Positions 1 to 15,000 of a stretch of 64,000 nt of DNA are shown here, piece by piece. How positions within the stretch are numbered: position 1 is the stretch's first letter; each line of letters opens with the position of its first letter. This stretch comes from Protonemura montana (Eukaryota > Arthropoda > Insecta > Plecoptera > Nemouridae): the NCBI GenBank assembly GCA_947568835.1, contig OX387602.1, positions 12,575,021-12,639,020 on the forward strand, written 5' to 3'. The notes under the pieces are model-generated. The model saw only the letters and a program-made list of their open reading frames with translations, ran no database searches and had not been told where the DNA came from. The translations under genes were made by a program, and so were the position numbers.

Positions 1-3000
1 ATCTTGTCGACCAGAATGTGTCGTGAGCTCAGATTGTAGCCAAAACGAAGCATGTAGTAACCAGAAATGTCGAAACCCATGCCCTGGAACTTGCGGAATT
101 GGTGCTCGTTGCGAGGTGGTGAATCACAATCCCATATGCAGCTGCCCATCAAGATATACAGGCGATCCGTTTATCAGATGTCAACCAATTCAAGAAACAC
201 CAATCACAGAGCCGTCTAGGCCATGCCAACCTAGTCCTTGTGGACCGAATGCACAGTGCCAAGTCAGAGGAGACAGTCCATCGTGTTCTTGTTTGCCTCA
301 GTTCATCGGCGCTCCGCCAAACTGTCGACCAGAGTGTGTCAGTAACAGTGAATGTGCAAGCAACTTGGCATGTATCAACCAGAAATGTGCAGATCCTTGC
401 CCAGGTTCTTGTGGTGCAAACGCAGAGTGCAGAGTTGTCAGTCATACACCACAATGTACTTGCTTGAATGGATTCTCAGGCGATCCCTTCAGACTTTGCG
501 TCGCCCCTCAACGTAAGTTTAACAGACCAATGAAATTTGACAAAATATTATCGTGCGTGTTTTTTTTTAATGTCTCGCTCTTCTTATTTTAGTGTCCGAG
601 GCTCGGCCAATTGAAAGGCCAACTCCATGCTTCCCGTCTCCATGTGGCTCTAACGCCGTGTGCAGGGAACAAAACGGCGCAGGTTCTTGCACTTGCCTAC
701 CTGATTATATTGGAAATCCGTACGAAGGATGTCGACCTGAATGTGTCTTAAACTCGGACTGTCCGTCAAACAAGGCGTGTATTAGAAACAAGTGCGAAGA
801 TCCCTGTCCAGGCGCTTGCGGGCAGAACGCCGATTGCCAGGTTGTCAACCACTTGCCATCGTGCACCTGTCGTCAAGGTTATACGGGAGATCCGTTTAGA
901 TTCTGCAACGTCGAACAACTGCGGGAACCAGTCGTTGAGCCAAGAAACCCCTGCCAGCCATCTCCATGCGGGCCTAACAGTCAATGCAGGGAAATCAACG
1001 GCCAAGCCGTGTGCTCTTGTCTGCCTACTTACATCGGATCACCGCCAGGATGTAGGCCAGAGTGCGTTGTCAGCTCTGAGTGTCCTCAAAACAAGGCATG
1101 CGTGAACCAGAAATGCATAGACCCTTGCCCAGGCACATGTGGAATAAATGCAAGATGCGAAGTTATTAACCACTCGCCCATATGCAGCTGTGTTGCTGGG
1201 CACACTGGTGATGCCTTCACAAGGTGCTATCCGATACCTCGTAAGTTTCATTGCGTTACGTCACCTATTTACTGAGCGTAGGCAAATATTTTCTCCAACT
1301 AAATGGCTTTATTATCTTTTTCAGCACCGGCCTCACCACCAATTCCAGCCCCCTTCTATGATCCCTGCGTTCCATCGCCTTGCGGCCCGTACTCGCAATG
1401 TCGTCTTGTCGGGCAGTCTCCGTCATGCTCTTGCCTAGCAGGCTACATTGGAAGTCCACCGAACTGCAGACCAGAATGCAGTATTAACGCTGAGTGCCGA
1501 AGTACTTTGGCTTGCATGAGGGAGAAATGTCGAGACCCGTGCCCCGGATCATGCGGTGCTGGCGCCCAGTGCACAGTAATCAACCACACCCCGGTGTGCA
1601 CTTGTCCACAAGGATACACCGGCGATCCGTTCTCAAACTGTTACCCGAAACCGCCTCCCCCTATAGAACCGATAGCGACCGACCCTTGTTATCCATCGCC
1701 ATGTGGCCCAAATGCTCAGTGCAACAACGGAGTATGCACGTGCATTGCCGAATATCATGGCAATCCTTATCAGGGTTGCCGGCCGGAATGTATTCTTAAC
1801 ACGGACTGCTCGAGAGACAAGGCTTGCATCCGCAACAAGTGCGCAGATCCCTGTCCAGGAACGTGCGGACAAGATGCTATATGCAATGTTATCAATCATG
1901 TGCCATCATGTAGCTGCCCTGACGGATTTATTGGCAATCCATTCATTTCCTGTCGATCAGTGCCACGTAAGTGCCCTTATTTACAATCTCGATTAAGTAC
2001 GATACATTAAAATAAAATTTACATGTTTACTATTTGTTTCTTTTCTTGTAGCGCCACTAAAGACCCAGCCTTGCAACCCATCGCCTTGTGGACCCAACAG
2101 CCAGTGCAGAGAGATAAACGGACAAGCGGTCTGCTCTTGCATTCAAGGATTTATTGGAATACCACCCTCTTGCCGACCTGAATGCATTGCCAGCACTGAA
2201 TGCGCTCAAAATTATGCATGTGTTAATCAAAAATGCATAGATCCGTGTCCAGGAACTTGCGGCATAAGAGCTCAATGCCATGTTGTCAACCACAATCCGA
2301 TTTGTAGCTGCCCACCGCAGTACACCGGAGACCCGTTCTCCAGGTGTATTCTACCACGTAAGAAACTTCTTTCAAGAATTGTTGTACTTAGCGTCATCAG
2401 CTACTTTCTTTATAATAACACATGTTTTCCCAATGTCATACAGCACCGGTGATTGTACAACCTCTGGAAACACCAAGAGACCCATGCCAGCCGTCCCCAT
2501 GTGGCCCTAACTCTGTGTGTCAAGTATCGGCTGGAAATAGCCCATCGTGTTCATGCATAACCGGCTACATCGGATCTCCACCCAATTGCCGGCCAGAGTG
2601 TATCGGGAATAGCGAGTGTTCAAGCCATTTGGCTTGCATCAACCAGAAATGTCGAGACCCGTGTCCCGGATCATGTGGGGCGAACGCCGACTGCCGAGTC
2701 GTGGCGCATATTCCAAACTGTGTCTGTCAAAGAGGATACATGGGTGACCCGTTTACCCACTGTTCGGTCGTACCATGTAAGCCAGGTCAAAGTCTCGAGT
2801 AGAACGAATTAACAGTCAATGGTGATGACCGTATCATTGAAATAATGGCGGAATAATATTATCGAATAGGTAGTTTGACTAACAAGCTTTTTACTGACTT
2901 GTAGTTTGTTTAACTATTTTGCTTTTTGAAGGTTTGTAGGTGCCATAACAGTGTCAAAAAAAATGAAATGTGCTCATTTCATGTAATGACACTAGTCATC

Positions 3001-6000
3001 GCTTATTAATTTCATGGTGAATGCCACAAAGTTTGGCAAAATATTGCCAGAAATGGGCAAGAGAGAATTGCAAACTTTGGAAAAAAGTTTTGGAATTCTA
3101 CGGTTGAAAAATGCCCAGCGCTGGGTATATGGTTTTAATGTTCAATAAGAGCATCATGTTAAGGAAAGCTTTATTAATAAGGTACACAAGGCTCACCATT
3201 AACTCTGGATTATTTTCTAGATGATCTCCAAGCCCCAGTATTTGTAGAACCTCTCCTGAAAAAATACAAAACACAAATAATTCCACATTCAACAGAGTAG
3301 GGAATTAAATATATATTCCTTGCTTGTCACCATCAATGTGGACGGCAAATAAGCTGTTGTTTTGTAAGAGGTGAAAGATTAATCAATTTGAAAGGGCATA
3401 CAACGAAAATGGTTTAATATTAACTTAATGAAGTAGTGTTCAAACTTTAACCCTTTATGGTAAACAAAATGATTGATTAACAAAGCATTATCTGGTCTAC
3501 CTGAAGTATTACCATCATGTGTTTCTCTTTCAGCAAAACGAATCTATCAAGATTTACTGTACAGAACAGAATTTACTGTGTAATAATTTACATCTTGTCT
3601 AATCATTTACCTATGTGCATGACTTGGTGACAGTCTGGTTGATGTTTTGGTGTGCACGTAGACCTGTCTTTTGATAAACTGAGGCAAAAAAAGGTGGTGG
3701 TTCTAATGCCTGTTTGATACATTGCCCTAACCTCTCTCTTCCCCATGTTCCAGTGCTGCCCCCACCGCCGCCAACTGCCAAGCCTGACCCGTGCTTCCCG
3801 AATCCGTGCGGACCCAACGCTCGTTGTCGTGTCGACAACGGCTTTGCCCTCTGCGAGTGCCTTCCCGAATACCACGGCAACCCCAACGAAGGGTGCCGTC
3901 CCGAATGTCTAGTCAGCTCAGATTGCCCCATGAACCGGGCATGCATCCGAAACAAGTGCCAAGATCCCTGTCCGGGAACGTGCGGAGTCAGTGCTGTCTG
4001 CACCGTGTCAAATCACATCCCGATCTGCTCGTGTCCCGAGGGAACAGAAGGCGACGCCTTCAAACTGTGCCAGATAACTCAGCCACGCGGTAAGGCGCAA
4101 ACTATTTTTTTTTTTACAATAACTTACAATAACTTTTTCCTAAGCAGCAAACCTCTGTTGTTCGTCTTTGACATCTACATAACAAGCGTTCACAATCTAA
4201 TCTAAATTCTTGTTTTATCCATTCACTAGTACCTGTTGTGGCTGACGATCCATGCAACCCATCGCCATGTGGTGCCAACACCCAATGCCGGGCTTCTGGT
4301 CCTAACGCCCTATGCGAATGTCTACCCGGTTTCCACGGAAACCCCAGCGGCAGTGGATGCCGCCCAGAATGTGTCATTAGCTCGGACTGTCCTAGAGACA
4401 AGGCATGTGTCAACACCAAATGTGTGGACCCATGCCCAGGTGTATGTGGATATGGAGCTAGATGCCAGGCTATCAACCACAGTCCAGTGTGTAGCTGCCC
4501 GCCACCCACTTCTGGCGATCCATTCATTGAGTGCAAGGAAATGCCAGGTAAGGTTCTATTCTAATACCACTAGAATATTTAACATGAGTAGTTAACTTAC
4601 CGCTATTGCTGAAACGCAGGGTAGAATCTGACTGTTGAGCACTGAAGTAAGTGCTATATCATATATATCATATATATCATTATATATCATATCACTGATT
4701 AGGAAACCTTCTCCTTAACCGTTATAATAATCGTTTTTTGCCCATTTTTACTTGTTTCCACATGGAATGCTTGCCTCCATGCAAAAGTTATGTAGAGTTT
4801 AGCCTTGCAATTTTGAATATATTCCAAAATCAACGGTTGTGCCTTTTGGGTTATGAACTTTTAGCATGAAATTGTGGAAGTTATCTCGCGAAAAAAGCAA
4901 AAACTAACCGATTAAATAAACGGATTATTTATTTATTTCAATGAAAGAAAACAAATATACAGCCTAACGAAACTCACATGTTGCTCACGTGCAAAGACCC
5001 TCACATGTAAAACCATATGGCAACTGTCACATGCCACCCAAGGTATTGCGAAGCTAAATGCTGATTGGCCAAAAGTTCCCATGAAGGTTAGCTTGAGGAA
5101 TTATCGGGGAATTTTAAAACTCTAAAAAAAATATATCCACTTTTTCAGTTGCACCACGAGATCCCTGCAACCCATCTCCCTGTAACGTGAACGGTCAGTG
5201 CCGACTTGTAAATGGAGCTGCTGTATGCCAATACCCTGAGTGCATAATAAACCAAGATTGCTCAAGAGACAAGGCCTGCTTCAGTCAACGCTGTAGAGAT
5301 CCTTGCGTCGATGCTTGTGGAGTCAACGCAATATGCCAAGTTGTTAACCACAATCCAGTCTGCTCTTGTCCTCTGGGCTACCAAGGATCACCGAGAGTTG
5401 AGTGCCGAATTCAACCTGTTCAGCCACGTAAGTCTACTGCTTACTTTTTAATTTATTAAGTTAAACTATAGCTATTCTAAGGCAATATTTAAAAAATTCA
5501 GCACTGGTAATCTTATGCTTTTTGCATATTTTTTACAGTTCCCAAGCCTGAATGCACTGACAACTCAGAGTGCACTAACGACAAGGCATGCATCAACGAG
5601 AAATGCAGAAACCCGTGTGCCGAGAATCCAAACACTTGCGGCCAGAACGCAGAGTGCAGAGTGCAACTTCACCGTCCACTTTGTACATGCAGAGATGGCT
5701 TCACTGGCAATGCACAGAGTCAATGTTATGAGAGTAAGTGGCCTTATAAGTATTTTGTTTTATTCTCGCAAACATTATATAACTTTCAAGTTACTTTTGT
5801 CAAATCTTTGGGTAAACCTAACGATCCCCCTTTCCTTTTCAGTCGGTTGTCGATCAGACTCGGAGTGCCCACCTCTGCAAGCGTGCGTGAACCGCCAGTG
5901 CGCGGACCCATGTACGTTTACCCAGTGTGGCATCAATGCCAATTGCCGTGCCGACAGCAACCACCGCGCTCGGTGCTACTGCCCGGAGAACTACCGCGGT

Positions 6001-9000
6001 GACCCACAAGTCCAGTGCAATCGGCCAGAGTGCACCTCCGACTCTGAGTGTCCGTACAACCTCGCGTGCCGCAACGAACGCTGCGAAGATCCTTGCAATT
6101 GTGGAGTTGGAGCGTTGTGCACAGTGACCAACCACCGGCCATCGTGCCGCTGCCCACCTGGTTATAATGGAAACCCACACACCACTTGCACCATTAGTAA
6201 GTGTTTGCACTTTTTTTTAAGAGGAAAAGACATCTTTAAGCAGATTTTGGAAGCAAATTACTTTAAATTTAGTGATAGGGATAAAGACGGCAAAAGAAAT
6301 TGGAAATAATAATTTTTATTATTCTTGCAGCACTATACTAAGATATAAGATTCCTTCATTTAGTTTGAAGTATTATAAAATATTTATCCACAAATTTTAA
6401 CACTGTCACATCAATGGTTTTACATAGAAAACTATATCTTCTAAAGCATGCTTCCTCTCACTACATTTTTTTCAATTTTGGCTCTACAAATCATAATACA
6501 CCGTCAGCCTTCCTAACGTAACACTTTCTTCCAGTTGTTGAGGACCGTCCGCAGTGTACCATGGACGCCGACTGCGCTAGCAAGCTGGCGTGCTTCAGCG
6601 GCTCCTGCCGTAACCCGTGCATCGAAACTACACCTTGTGGTGCCAATGCTCAGTGTTCTGTCGTGGACACTCTGCCGTTGAGGACCATGGCTTGTCTTTG
6701 CCTGCCAGGGTTCGTTGGGGATGCTGATGTTGAGTGCAAGCTTGGTAAGATTCTAAAAAGTATTCACTGTGTAAGGCCACATTGGCCATTAATCAAAGAT
6801 TTATCTAAAAATCAATTTTAAATGTAGCTGTAACAATATTGACATCTACAGCTAATGTTTCATTTCTAATATTTGAGTAAAACTAGTTTTAAAACTCCAG
6901 TAATTTGCGTAAAAATATGTTACTGCTTACAGTCACACATGTTGTCAGGATTTCACAAGTATCAAAGTTAGAACAACTCACCTACTTACTACTACAATTA
7001 CTAAACCATCATCTTGTATGTTTTATATGTATTTTGCAGGTTTCACCAGGCAACGAAGTGTATTTTTCCCCCAAATTTATGTTATCTTGTCATTCATGTT
7101 ATTTTTCTATCTACAATCTAGCAACACACCACTCCACTTGTACATTTACCCACAAATGAGTTTTTTGCAAAGAACGGTTAAGTTGGAATGTTTTGCTGCG
7201 ATTTGCTATGTGCCAAGAAACGAGGCCTACTTTATAAATATTTTCCTATCCGTTTCTTCGACTATCTTTCTCGTTTTCAAAACACACAGCAAATTGTAGT
7301 AAAACTATTGTGTTGTAATTGTGACAAAGAATATGAATTAAGCATGTAGAATTTGCTTTTTTCATTGATTTGTCGCAAATATAATCAGTCAACATGTAAC
7401 AAAAAAATATGTTCAAACACAATATCTGGTTTAAAGTTAATAACTGATGTGGCTGCCAAATGATAATAATCAAAACTGTGGAATTTTTAAATATTTTTGC
7501 AGTTATTAATTATATTTATATTTTACTGTCATTAGGGTTGGTTGAAGCAACTGTTAATTTTCTACCTGATAATTTGGCATTAGGTATATGAATATTTTAT
7601 TATCACCATCCAAATTACCATTTCAAAATTACTTAGAAATAAATTATTTCTAAATATTAAAATAAATAAACACATCAAATATAAAATAAAAGAAATAAAA
7701 ATAAATTATTTGCATCACTTTTGAGGAAGTGACACTAACCCTAAGCCCACTTTACATAAATCTCAATCTAATAAACGTTCTTCTACCTCCAGTCACCCAA
7801 ACACCTGGCTGCAAGAGCAACGATGACTGCCCCGATAGCGACACCTGCCTCAACCGTCAATGCATCAGTCCTTGCGCCGTCTCCAACCCTTGCGCCACTA
7901 GCGCTGAATGCCAGGCGTCAAAACACCGTGCCACCTGCAAGTGTCCACCTGGCTTGGTCGGCGATCCTTTCATCAACTGCCACGCGGTACAACTCGACCA
8001 GCCAGAGTGCAAATCGGACTCGGAATGTCCGGGAGACAAGTCTTGCGTGAACTTGAGATGCCAAGATCCGTGCACGTATTCCAATCCATGCGGGAATGGT
8101 GCTGAGTGTATGACTAGGCAACATCGACCAGTCTGCAACTGTCCAGATGGCTGGGGAGGAAACCCGCAAGTCCAATGTTATAAACGTAAGTATCTCTACT
8201 GCCCGAGTTGAATACATAGATATGTATATGGCCATTCTTTTATTTACTTTGTAATAACCAATTGCATCCAGATGTGTTTATAAAGTTGAAAGTCACTTAC
8301 TCTATTGGTTTTTGACATTTAAAAATCAAGAAAACCAAGTTTTGAAGCTCAATGAGTTCAATTGTTCTCCCATTTGCAGATTAATGCATTAAACATGTAG
8401 ATAATAGATCAAATAAAATTTCAGATTTCTTAGAAGTGAAATTAAGATGTTCTTTAAAATAAAATAAAATGCCAGAATGCTGACTGCCCAAACTCTCTTA
8501 CAGCCGAATGCAAAACCGACTCTGACTGTGTCTACGACAAAGCATGTGTCAACGGCAACTGCTTGAACCCATGCACGTCCGGCTCTTCACAATGCGGGCG
8601 CAACGCTGAGTGTCTCGCACAGAACCACCGCGCGCAGTGTGTTTGCCCGGCAGGAACGCAAGGCAACCCGCTGCTGGCTTGCATCGGTGTCGTGTGCCAG
8701 TACAACGAAGACTGTGCCGACCACGAGTCTTGCGACCGGCTCAACAGAGTGTGTCGGCCAGTGTGCGACGACGAGACCTGCGCAGACACGGCCGTATGCA
8801 TTGGACGCGACCATCAGCCCAAGTGCATCTGTCCGCCAGGCACTGAAGGCAATCCGTTTGTCGAGTGCACAGGTGGGTTCATAGCCTTACTTGTTGATTG
8901 TATTAAATGTTTAAGTTTGCTAAACATTTTTTCCTGTTCTTCCACTCTTTTACCTAGTTCATATTCTATTCATTACAAACAAAATCAAACCCTTCAAAAT

Positions 9001-12000
9001 TCCACAGTCAAATTTTCGCTACAAATTTCTGCTGAAGTAAGCGCTTTTACTTTATACTCATTATTTGCAGCAATGATCTGATGTTCTTAAGAAAAGTCAT
9101 TTCATGTCATTGAAAATATTTGAGCAGATAACAATTATTTGTGGAAACTAATAAAAAAACTGTAACTAAAGCAAACATTAATGCTTTCCCAAGACTTATC
9201 CGGGTATCTCCAATCTCTCCACAGCCCCGAAACACGTGACGCCAACCCCGCAATGTACCACCGACTCCGACTGCCCATCACAACTAGCGTGTATCAACGC
9301 TCGCTGCGAGAACCCGTGCGTGCTCTCTGCAGTCTGCTCCACCGACCAGGAGTGCCGCGTGTTGGACTCTCTGCCACTCCGCACCGTCATGTGCCAGTGT
9401 CCTCCTGACACCGTCACGACCGTCGACGGCCGCTGCAAAGACATTGCTCATCCTCAGCCGCAGTGCCGAGTCGACTCCGAGTGCTCCGACTCCGACAAGT
9501 GCGTCAGCGGAAGTTGCGTCGAGGCTTGCAGGATTGACATGTGCGGCGTTAATTCACTCTGCACGTCTGCAAGCCATCAAGCTTTGTGTTCATGTCCACC
9601 TGGATACATTGGAAATCCCCATATCGAGTGTTCGAGCATTCCGAAGATCCCGATGCTCCCACCGCCACCAGAGTGCACTTCGGATTCCGATTGTCCATTT
9701 GAGAGGGGATGCGTAAACCAGCAATGCATCAACCCGTGCCAGGTCGGTAACCCGTGCAGCCTAGGGGCATTCTGCCACGTGCAAGAACACAAGCCAGTGT
9801 GCAGATGTCCGACTGGTTACTCTGGAGACCCAAGAGTGGAATGCAGACCACCCGCCGAAAACACCGTCGGCTGCAAATCCAACTCGGAATGTTCGCGAAC
9901 CGAATCTTGTATCAACCGGCTCTGCGTAAGTCCTTGCAACTGCGGAGAGAACTCCGAATGCAAGGTCAGCAACCATTACCCAATCTGCTTCTGCAAGCCC
10001 GGCTATTCAGGCAATCCATTGACGGGTTGCGTGAAGGTCGGATGTCAATCCAACGACGAATGTAGCTTCGACAAGCAATGCTATAACGGCGAATGTCTGA
10101 ACCCTTGCATCTTGGGAGTGCCGTGCGCAACCAACGCGGAGTGCTACGGCGATGCCCACAAGGCTGCATGCAGATGTCCATCAGGCTACCAAGGAAACCC
10201 ATTCGACCGCTGCGAACGCGTGGAGTGCAGAGTGGACGGTGACTGTCCAACTGACCGAACATGCTTGGAAAGCCGGTGCGTGAATCCGTGCTCCAGCCTG
10301 GCCAATCCGCCGTGTGCAGCCAACGCCATGTGCTTCGCGCAGAACCACGCCGCTGGTTGCCGTTGCCCCGAGCACCTTCCCCTCGGAAACCCCATCGCAT
10401 ACTGCGAGCGGCCGCAAGTCAAGGAAGACGAGCCCGAGTGCCGATACGACGTGGACTGTCCGAGCAGACTTGCGTGCATCAAGAATACATGCGTGGATCC
10501 GTGCAAGGAGCTAACGCCGTGCTCACAGACGGCGCAATGCCGTGTGCTGGACTCGGTGCCCGTCAGGACCATGACATGCACTTGTCCGGAAGGATGGGTG
10601 CCCAATAATGATGGGGAATGCAGGCCAGGTAAGACCAGATGTGACAAACCATAGGAGATCACTAGGTAGCTCATCAGCTTATACGGCTTATGGTTAAATT
10701 GTGAATAGACCAGAATTCCACTGCTACAACTTTCAAGCAGTAAAATATTATTCGAACAGTTTCTAGAAATAGATGCCAATAAGCTAAATTTACTGAGAGT
10801 TAATTAGGCTGCCTTGAAAACAACCCAACTAAATCAGTTCTTTAACCTTTTATCTATTTGATCCAGAGAAAAGGTCTGAGTTAAAACTTACCCAAACGAA
10901 ACAAAATAATAAACATTAGGCATCACTAAAGTATTTGTACATTTGCTTTGCAGTGGTTCTTCCAGTGCCTCCTGGCTGCACCTCTGACTCCAACTGCCCG
11001 ACCAATGAAACCTGCATCAATCGCATGTGCCGCAACCCTTGTGACTGCGGCTCCCACGCCAAGTGCTTCGTGCAAAACCACCGCCCCGTCTGCTCTTGCG
11101 AGGAAGGTTTCGAAGGCAACCCGAACATTGCCTGCCACACCGTCGGCTGCCGAAGCGACTCGGAGTGCTCCAACGGAAAGGCTTGCGTCAACAAGAACTG
11201 TGTAAACCCCTGTCTCGTCACCGACCCTTGCGGAGCCAACGCAGAATGCTACACTTTCGGAAATCGCGCTGAATGCCGCTGTCTTAGCGGATATCGCGGA
11301 AATCCTCGAGACCGCTGTTACGTCGTTGGATGTCGAAGCAACAACGACTGCCCCAACGACCGCTCTTGCATCAACTCGCAATGCATCAACCCTTGCGTGT
11401 ACGGAAACGAATGCGGACCACGCGCAGAATGCCAAGTGCAAAACCATCTTGCCTTGTGCCGTTGTCCGCTGGGCATGGTTGGCAACCCATACGTCGGATG
11501 CCGGTCAGAGCCAAGACCCGAGTGCAGAGAGGACCCGGATTGTCCAGCAAGGTTGGCGTGCCTGGAGAACAAGTGCCGTGACCCTTGCAGCGTTCTGGAA
11601 CCGTGTCAGCGGCCGGCGGAGTGCGAAGTCGTTGGCTCGGTACCGGTCAGAACCATGATCTGCGTCTGTCCGGGAGGATATGTTAGCAGCGGAAGCGGCA
11701 CGTGCAAGGCTACGCCGCCGATTGTCAAGGTCGGGGAGTGTGTCAGCGATCCTGATTGCCCGGCCGAGAAGGCGTGCATCAGGAGCGTGTGCAAGAATCC
11801 GTGCAATTGCGGGCCAAATGCGGAATGTAGGATCCGAGACCACAAGCCGGTGTGTACTTGTCGCCAAGGATTCGACGGAAACCCGGAGATCGAGTGTGTC
11901 AGAGGTAATTATTCTTGGCTCTTTTATAACTGCCACTTTTTAACAAATAAATTTTGTAGGATCTTAATTAATTGCAATTTTTTCTGTACACTATAATTTT

Positions 12001-15000
12001 CTAATCGTAGAGTATAATTTTCTTCAGCTGTGTAGATAATTTTGTGTCTAGTTTCAAGCTTTTTCCATGAGACTAAAAAAACTAAGCAATTCCTATGATT
12101 TTTAAGTTCCAATTAAACTTGCTTAGAAAAGAACAAAAGTATGGCTTTCATTACTACCAGAAACTAGGAAGTAATAAAATTGTCTTTGTTTTGCAGTCGG
12201 CTGCCGAAGCGACGATGACTGCTCGAGCCAACACTCGTGCATGAACCGCAATTGCGTCCCGGCGTGCTCGCCCGACGGAAGCTCTTGCGGAACTGCCGCG
12301 ACTTGCTACGGAACAAATCACAGAGCCGTGTGCGAGTGTCCCCCAGGACTCATGGGCAATGCCAAGGTGAGACTTCTGACCTGCCTTTCATAAATGCATT
12401 TAGAAAGCTAACTCACCTTTTGTGAGAGCAGTATAATCCTTCTTCTTGATCTTTGATAGCAAAAAAGATCCTACTTCACTCACATAGTTGGTAATTTCAA
12501 ATTTCTAAATACGTTTTCGTTGACCAGATGTTAAATTCTTGAAAAAAGCCTCATACCAGCTTGATTATTTTGCGACTTTAATTGTGTTTGTGATTTAAAA
12601 GTATAGAGATTTTTTAATCACACCTTACTTAATTTCCATTTAGTAATTATCAATCAAGAAGCTGATTGGTTAGTAATAAAGTAATAAATCACCAATTTAG
12701 AAGGTTGTTCGTAATGGCTGTACACAATTGTACAATAATGTTTTGTACACCTCATTATAGCTTACATTTAACAAATAAAAGGAAGCAAACATTAATTAGT
12801 TCCCATATAAAACAGTGCGGTTTTGCCATCATGTGGATTACCACAGAACTGAACATTACTTTAATACTCCTTGCTGGTCTGGTGGTGGGTTAGTGCCTTG
12901 CCACAAACTACGCCAACTAAAATACTTAAAAAAATATATTGAAAGATATGTCCTCAAAAAACTGTAGTGAACCATTCTAACTTCCGTTCGGTTTCCAGGT
13001 GTCGTGTGTTGTGGTTGGCTGCCGTACCGATTCGGAATGCCCCAGCGACAAGGCGTGTGTCAACCAAAAGTGCGTGAGTCCATGTGAGGCACGAAACCCA
13101 TGCGAGAAGGATGCAGAATGCCGAGTTTACAACCATCGCGCTGACTGCACTTGTCCGCAAGGATACGTCGGAGATCTGGTGCAGGGATGCGAGAAAAGTA
13201 TGCAATGCTTTATATGTACTTAGCTATTAATAGCTATCAATGAAAATTATTCATATGTTAAAATATGGCATTATATTTTTATAAGCAAATTGGTAAATTC
13301 ACTTTTACCATGTTGAAACAAAAGTTTTAAATCAAAACATTTCAAAGCAATATGATTTTCTCTTGAAGTCACTGATCTTTTACTTTTAAGGTCCACACCA
13401 TTTCTTCTAAAATAGGCTTACCAAACATTTTCATTGGTTAATGATCTTGCTTTGATCAAATTTTCATTATTACATTGTCAGAACAAGATTGTCAAATCCG
13501 AATGCGACTCTAGCAATGAACCATATTAATTTGCTCAACTTCATTCCGCATTAACACGTCAATCTAACTCACTTGCCTGCCCATTGCAGTCAACATCGGT
13601 TGCCGAGGAGACTACGAGTGTCCATCCCAGACGGCTTGCATCAATGCAGAATGCGTGAACCCATGCAACGCCACCAACCCATGTGGAGTGAACGCCATGT
13701 GCCAAGTGCTCGACACCGTGCCTGTCCGAACAATGATTTGCGAGTGTCTGCCTGGATACCATGGAAATGCTGCCGTCTTGTGTGAAAAGAGTAAGCATTA
13801 CTAAATCAATGCACAAATTACATTAGCTTCAACATAATTTTTGACAATGGTACATTATTTGGTGTTATCTTAACAGTTATCACTTATCTGGCATTGATAT
13901 CTTAGGTTTTATTGATCATCCAAATTGACCAGTAAAAAGGTTCAAAAAAGCCACCACCAATGTTTACCAATTCCATGAAAATGTTGGATAGCCCTCCACT
14001 TTAAAATGAAACTAAATAACTCATTGAAAATTATTAATAAAATAATTTTTTTCTACAGTTCCATCCTGCCCCATCGGAAAGGGATACACGCGTGACGACC
14101 TCGGCAATTGTGTCTGCCCCAGAGGCACAGCTCTTAACGAAAACGAAGACTGTGTCAAATGCCCTGAAGAACTTGGGCTGAAGATAGACGATAGAGGCCG
14201 ATGCGTCTGCGCTCTGGAACGAGGCATGATCATCGACGAGAGAGGCAACTGTGTCTGTCCCGTCGAACACGGATACCGACTCGACCATCGAGGACGGTGT
14301 ATCCTGCGAGAACTCACGCCAGAATGCAAGACTGACGATGACTGTCCAACAAACCGCTACTGTAATCTCGAGAGCAAGACTTGCGAAGATCCTTGCGAGA
14401 TTAAGAAATGCGGTGTGAACGCGTTGTGTAATGCTACGAACCATCAAGCAATTTGCCAATGTATTCACGGATATATTGGAGACCCTGATATCTACTGCAG
14501 TAAGTACATCTAGCATCCAGTAGACTCAAAAGACAAAAGTGCCTACAGCTGACTCAAACATAATCCATATGCAATCTAGAATACCTTCATTCTTTTACGT
14601 AACCAAACCATTTCATTAGCAAGATTCCCCCTTAAACCTTTCTGAACTACTTTTCACTTGTAAATGGTTCCTAGTAAAGAAACGGGGTAATTTAACTGAA
14701 ATAAAATCTGACAGCAAGTGATTTTCATTCAAAAACATTTTTTCTCTTACATTCACAATACAAAGTACAAAACTCAAAGTGCCAGAACAACTCCAACCAA
14801 CTAGCGTGTTAAGGAATTTAGTATTAACCTGCAACATATTTCTTTCATTGTGCCTCTAGACGGAACGAACTTTGGCCGTACGGACTTCCCGCGACCGGAG
14901 ATGGTGGTGAGCTGTCTCTCTGACGGAGTGCAAGTCGAGATCCACATTGCCGAACGCGGCTTTAACGGAGTCCTCTACGTCAAGGGACACAGCAAGGACG

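Noticed and set aside
149..1251. Long open frames antisense and out of frame within dumpy exons
   Set aside because: They mirror the cysteine-rich repeat coding of dumpy and disappear at its exon borders; shadows of the real frame.
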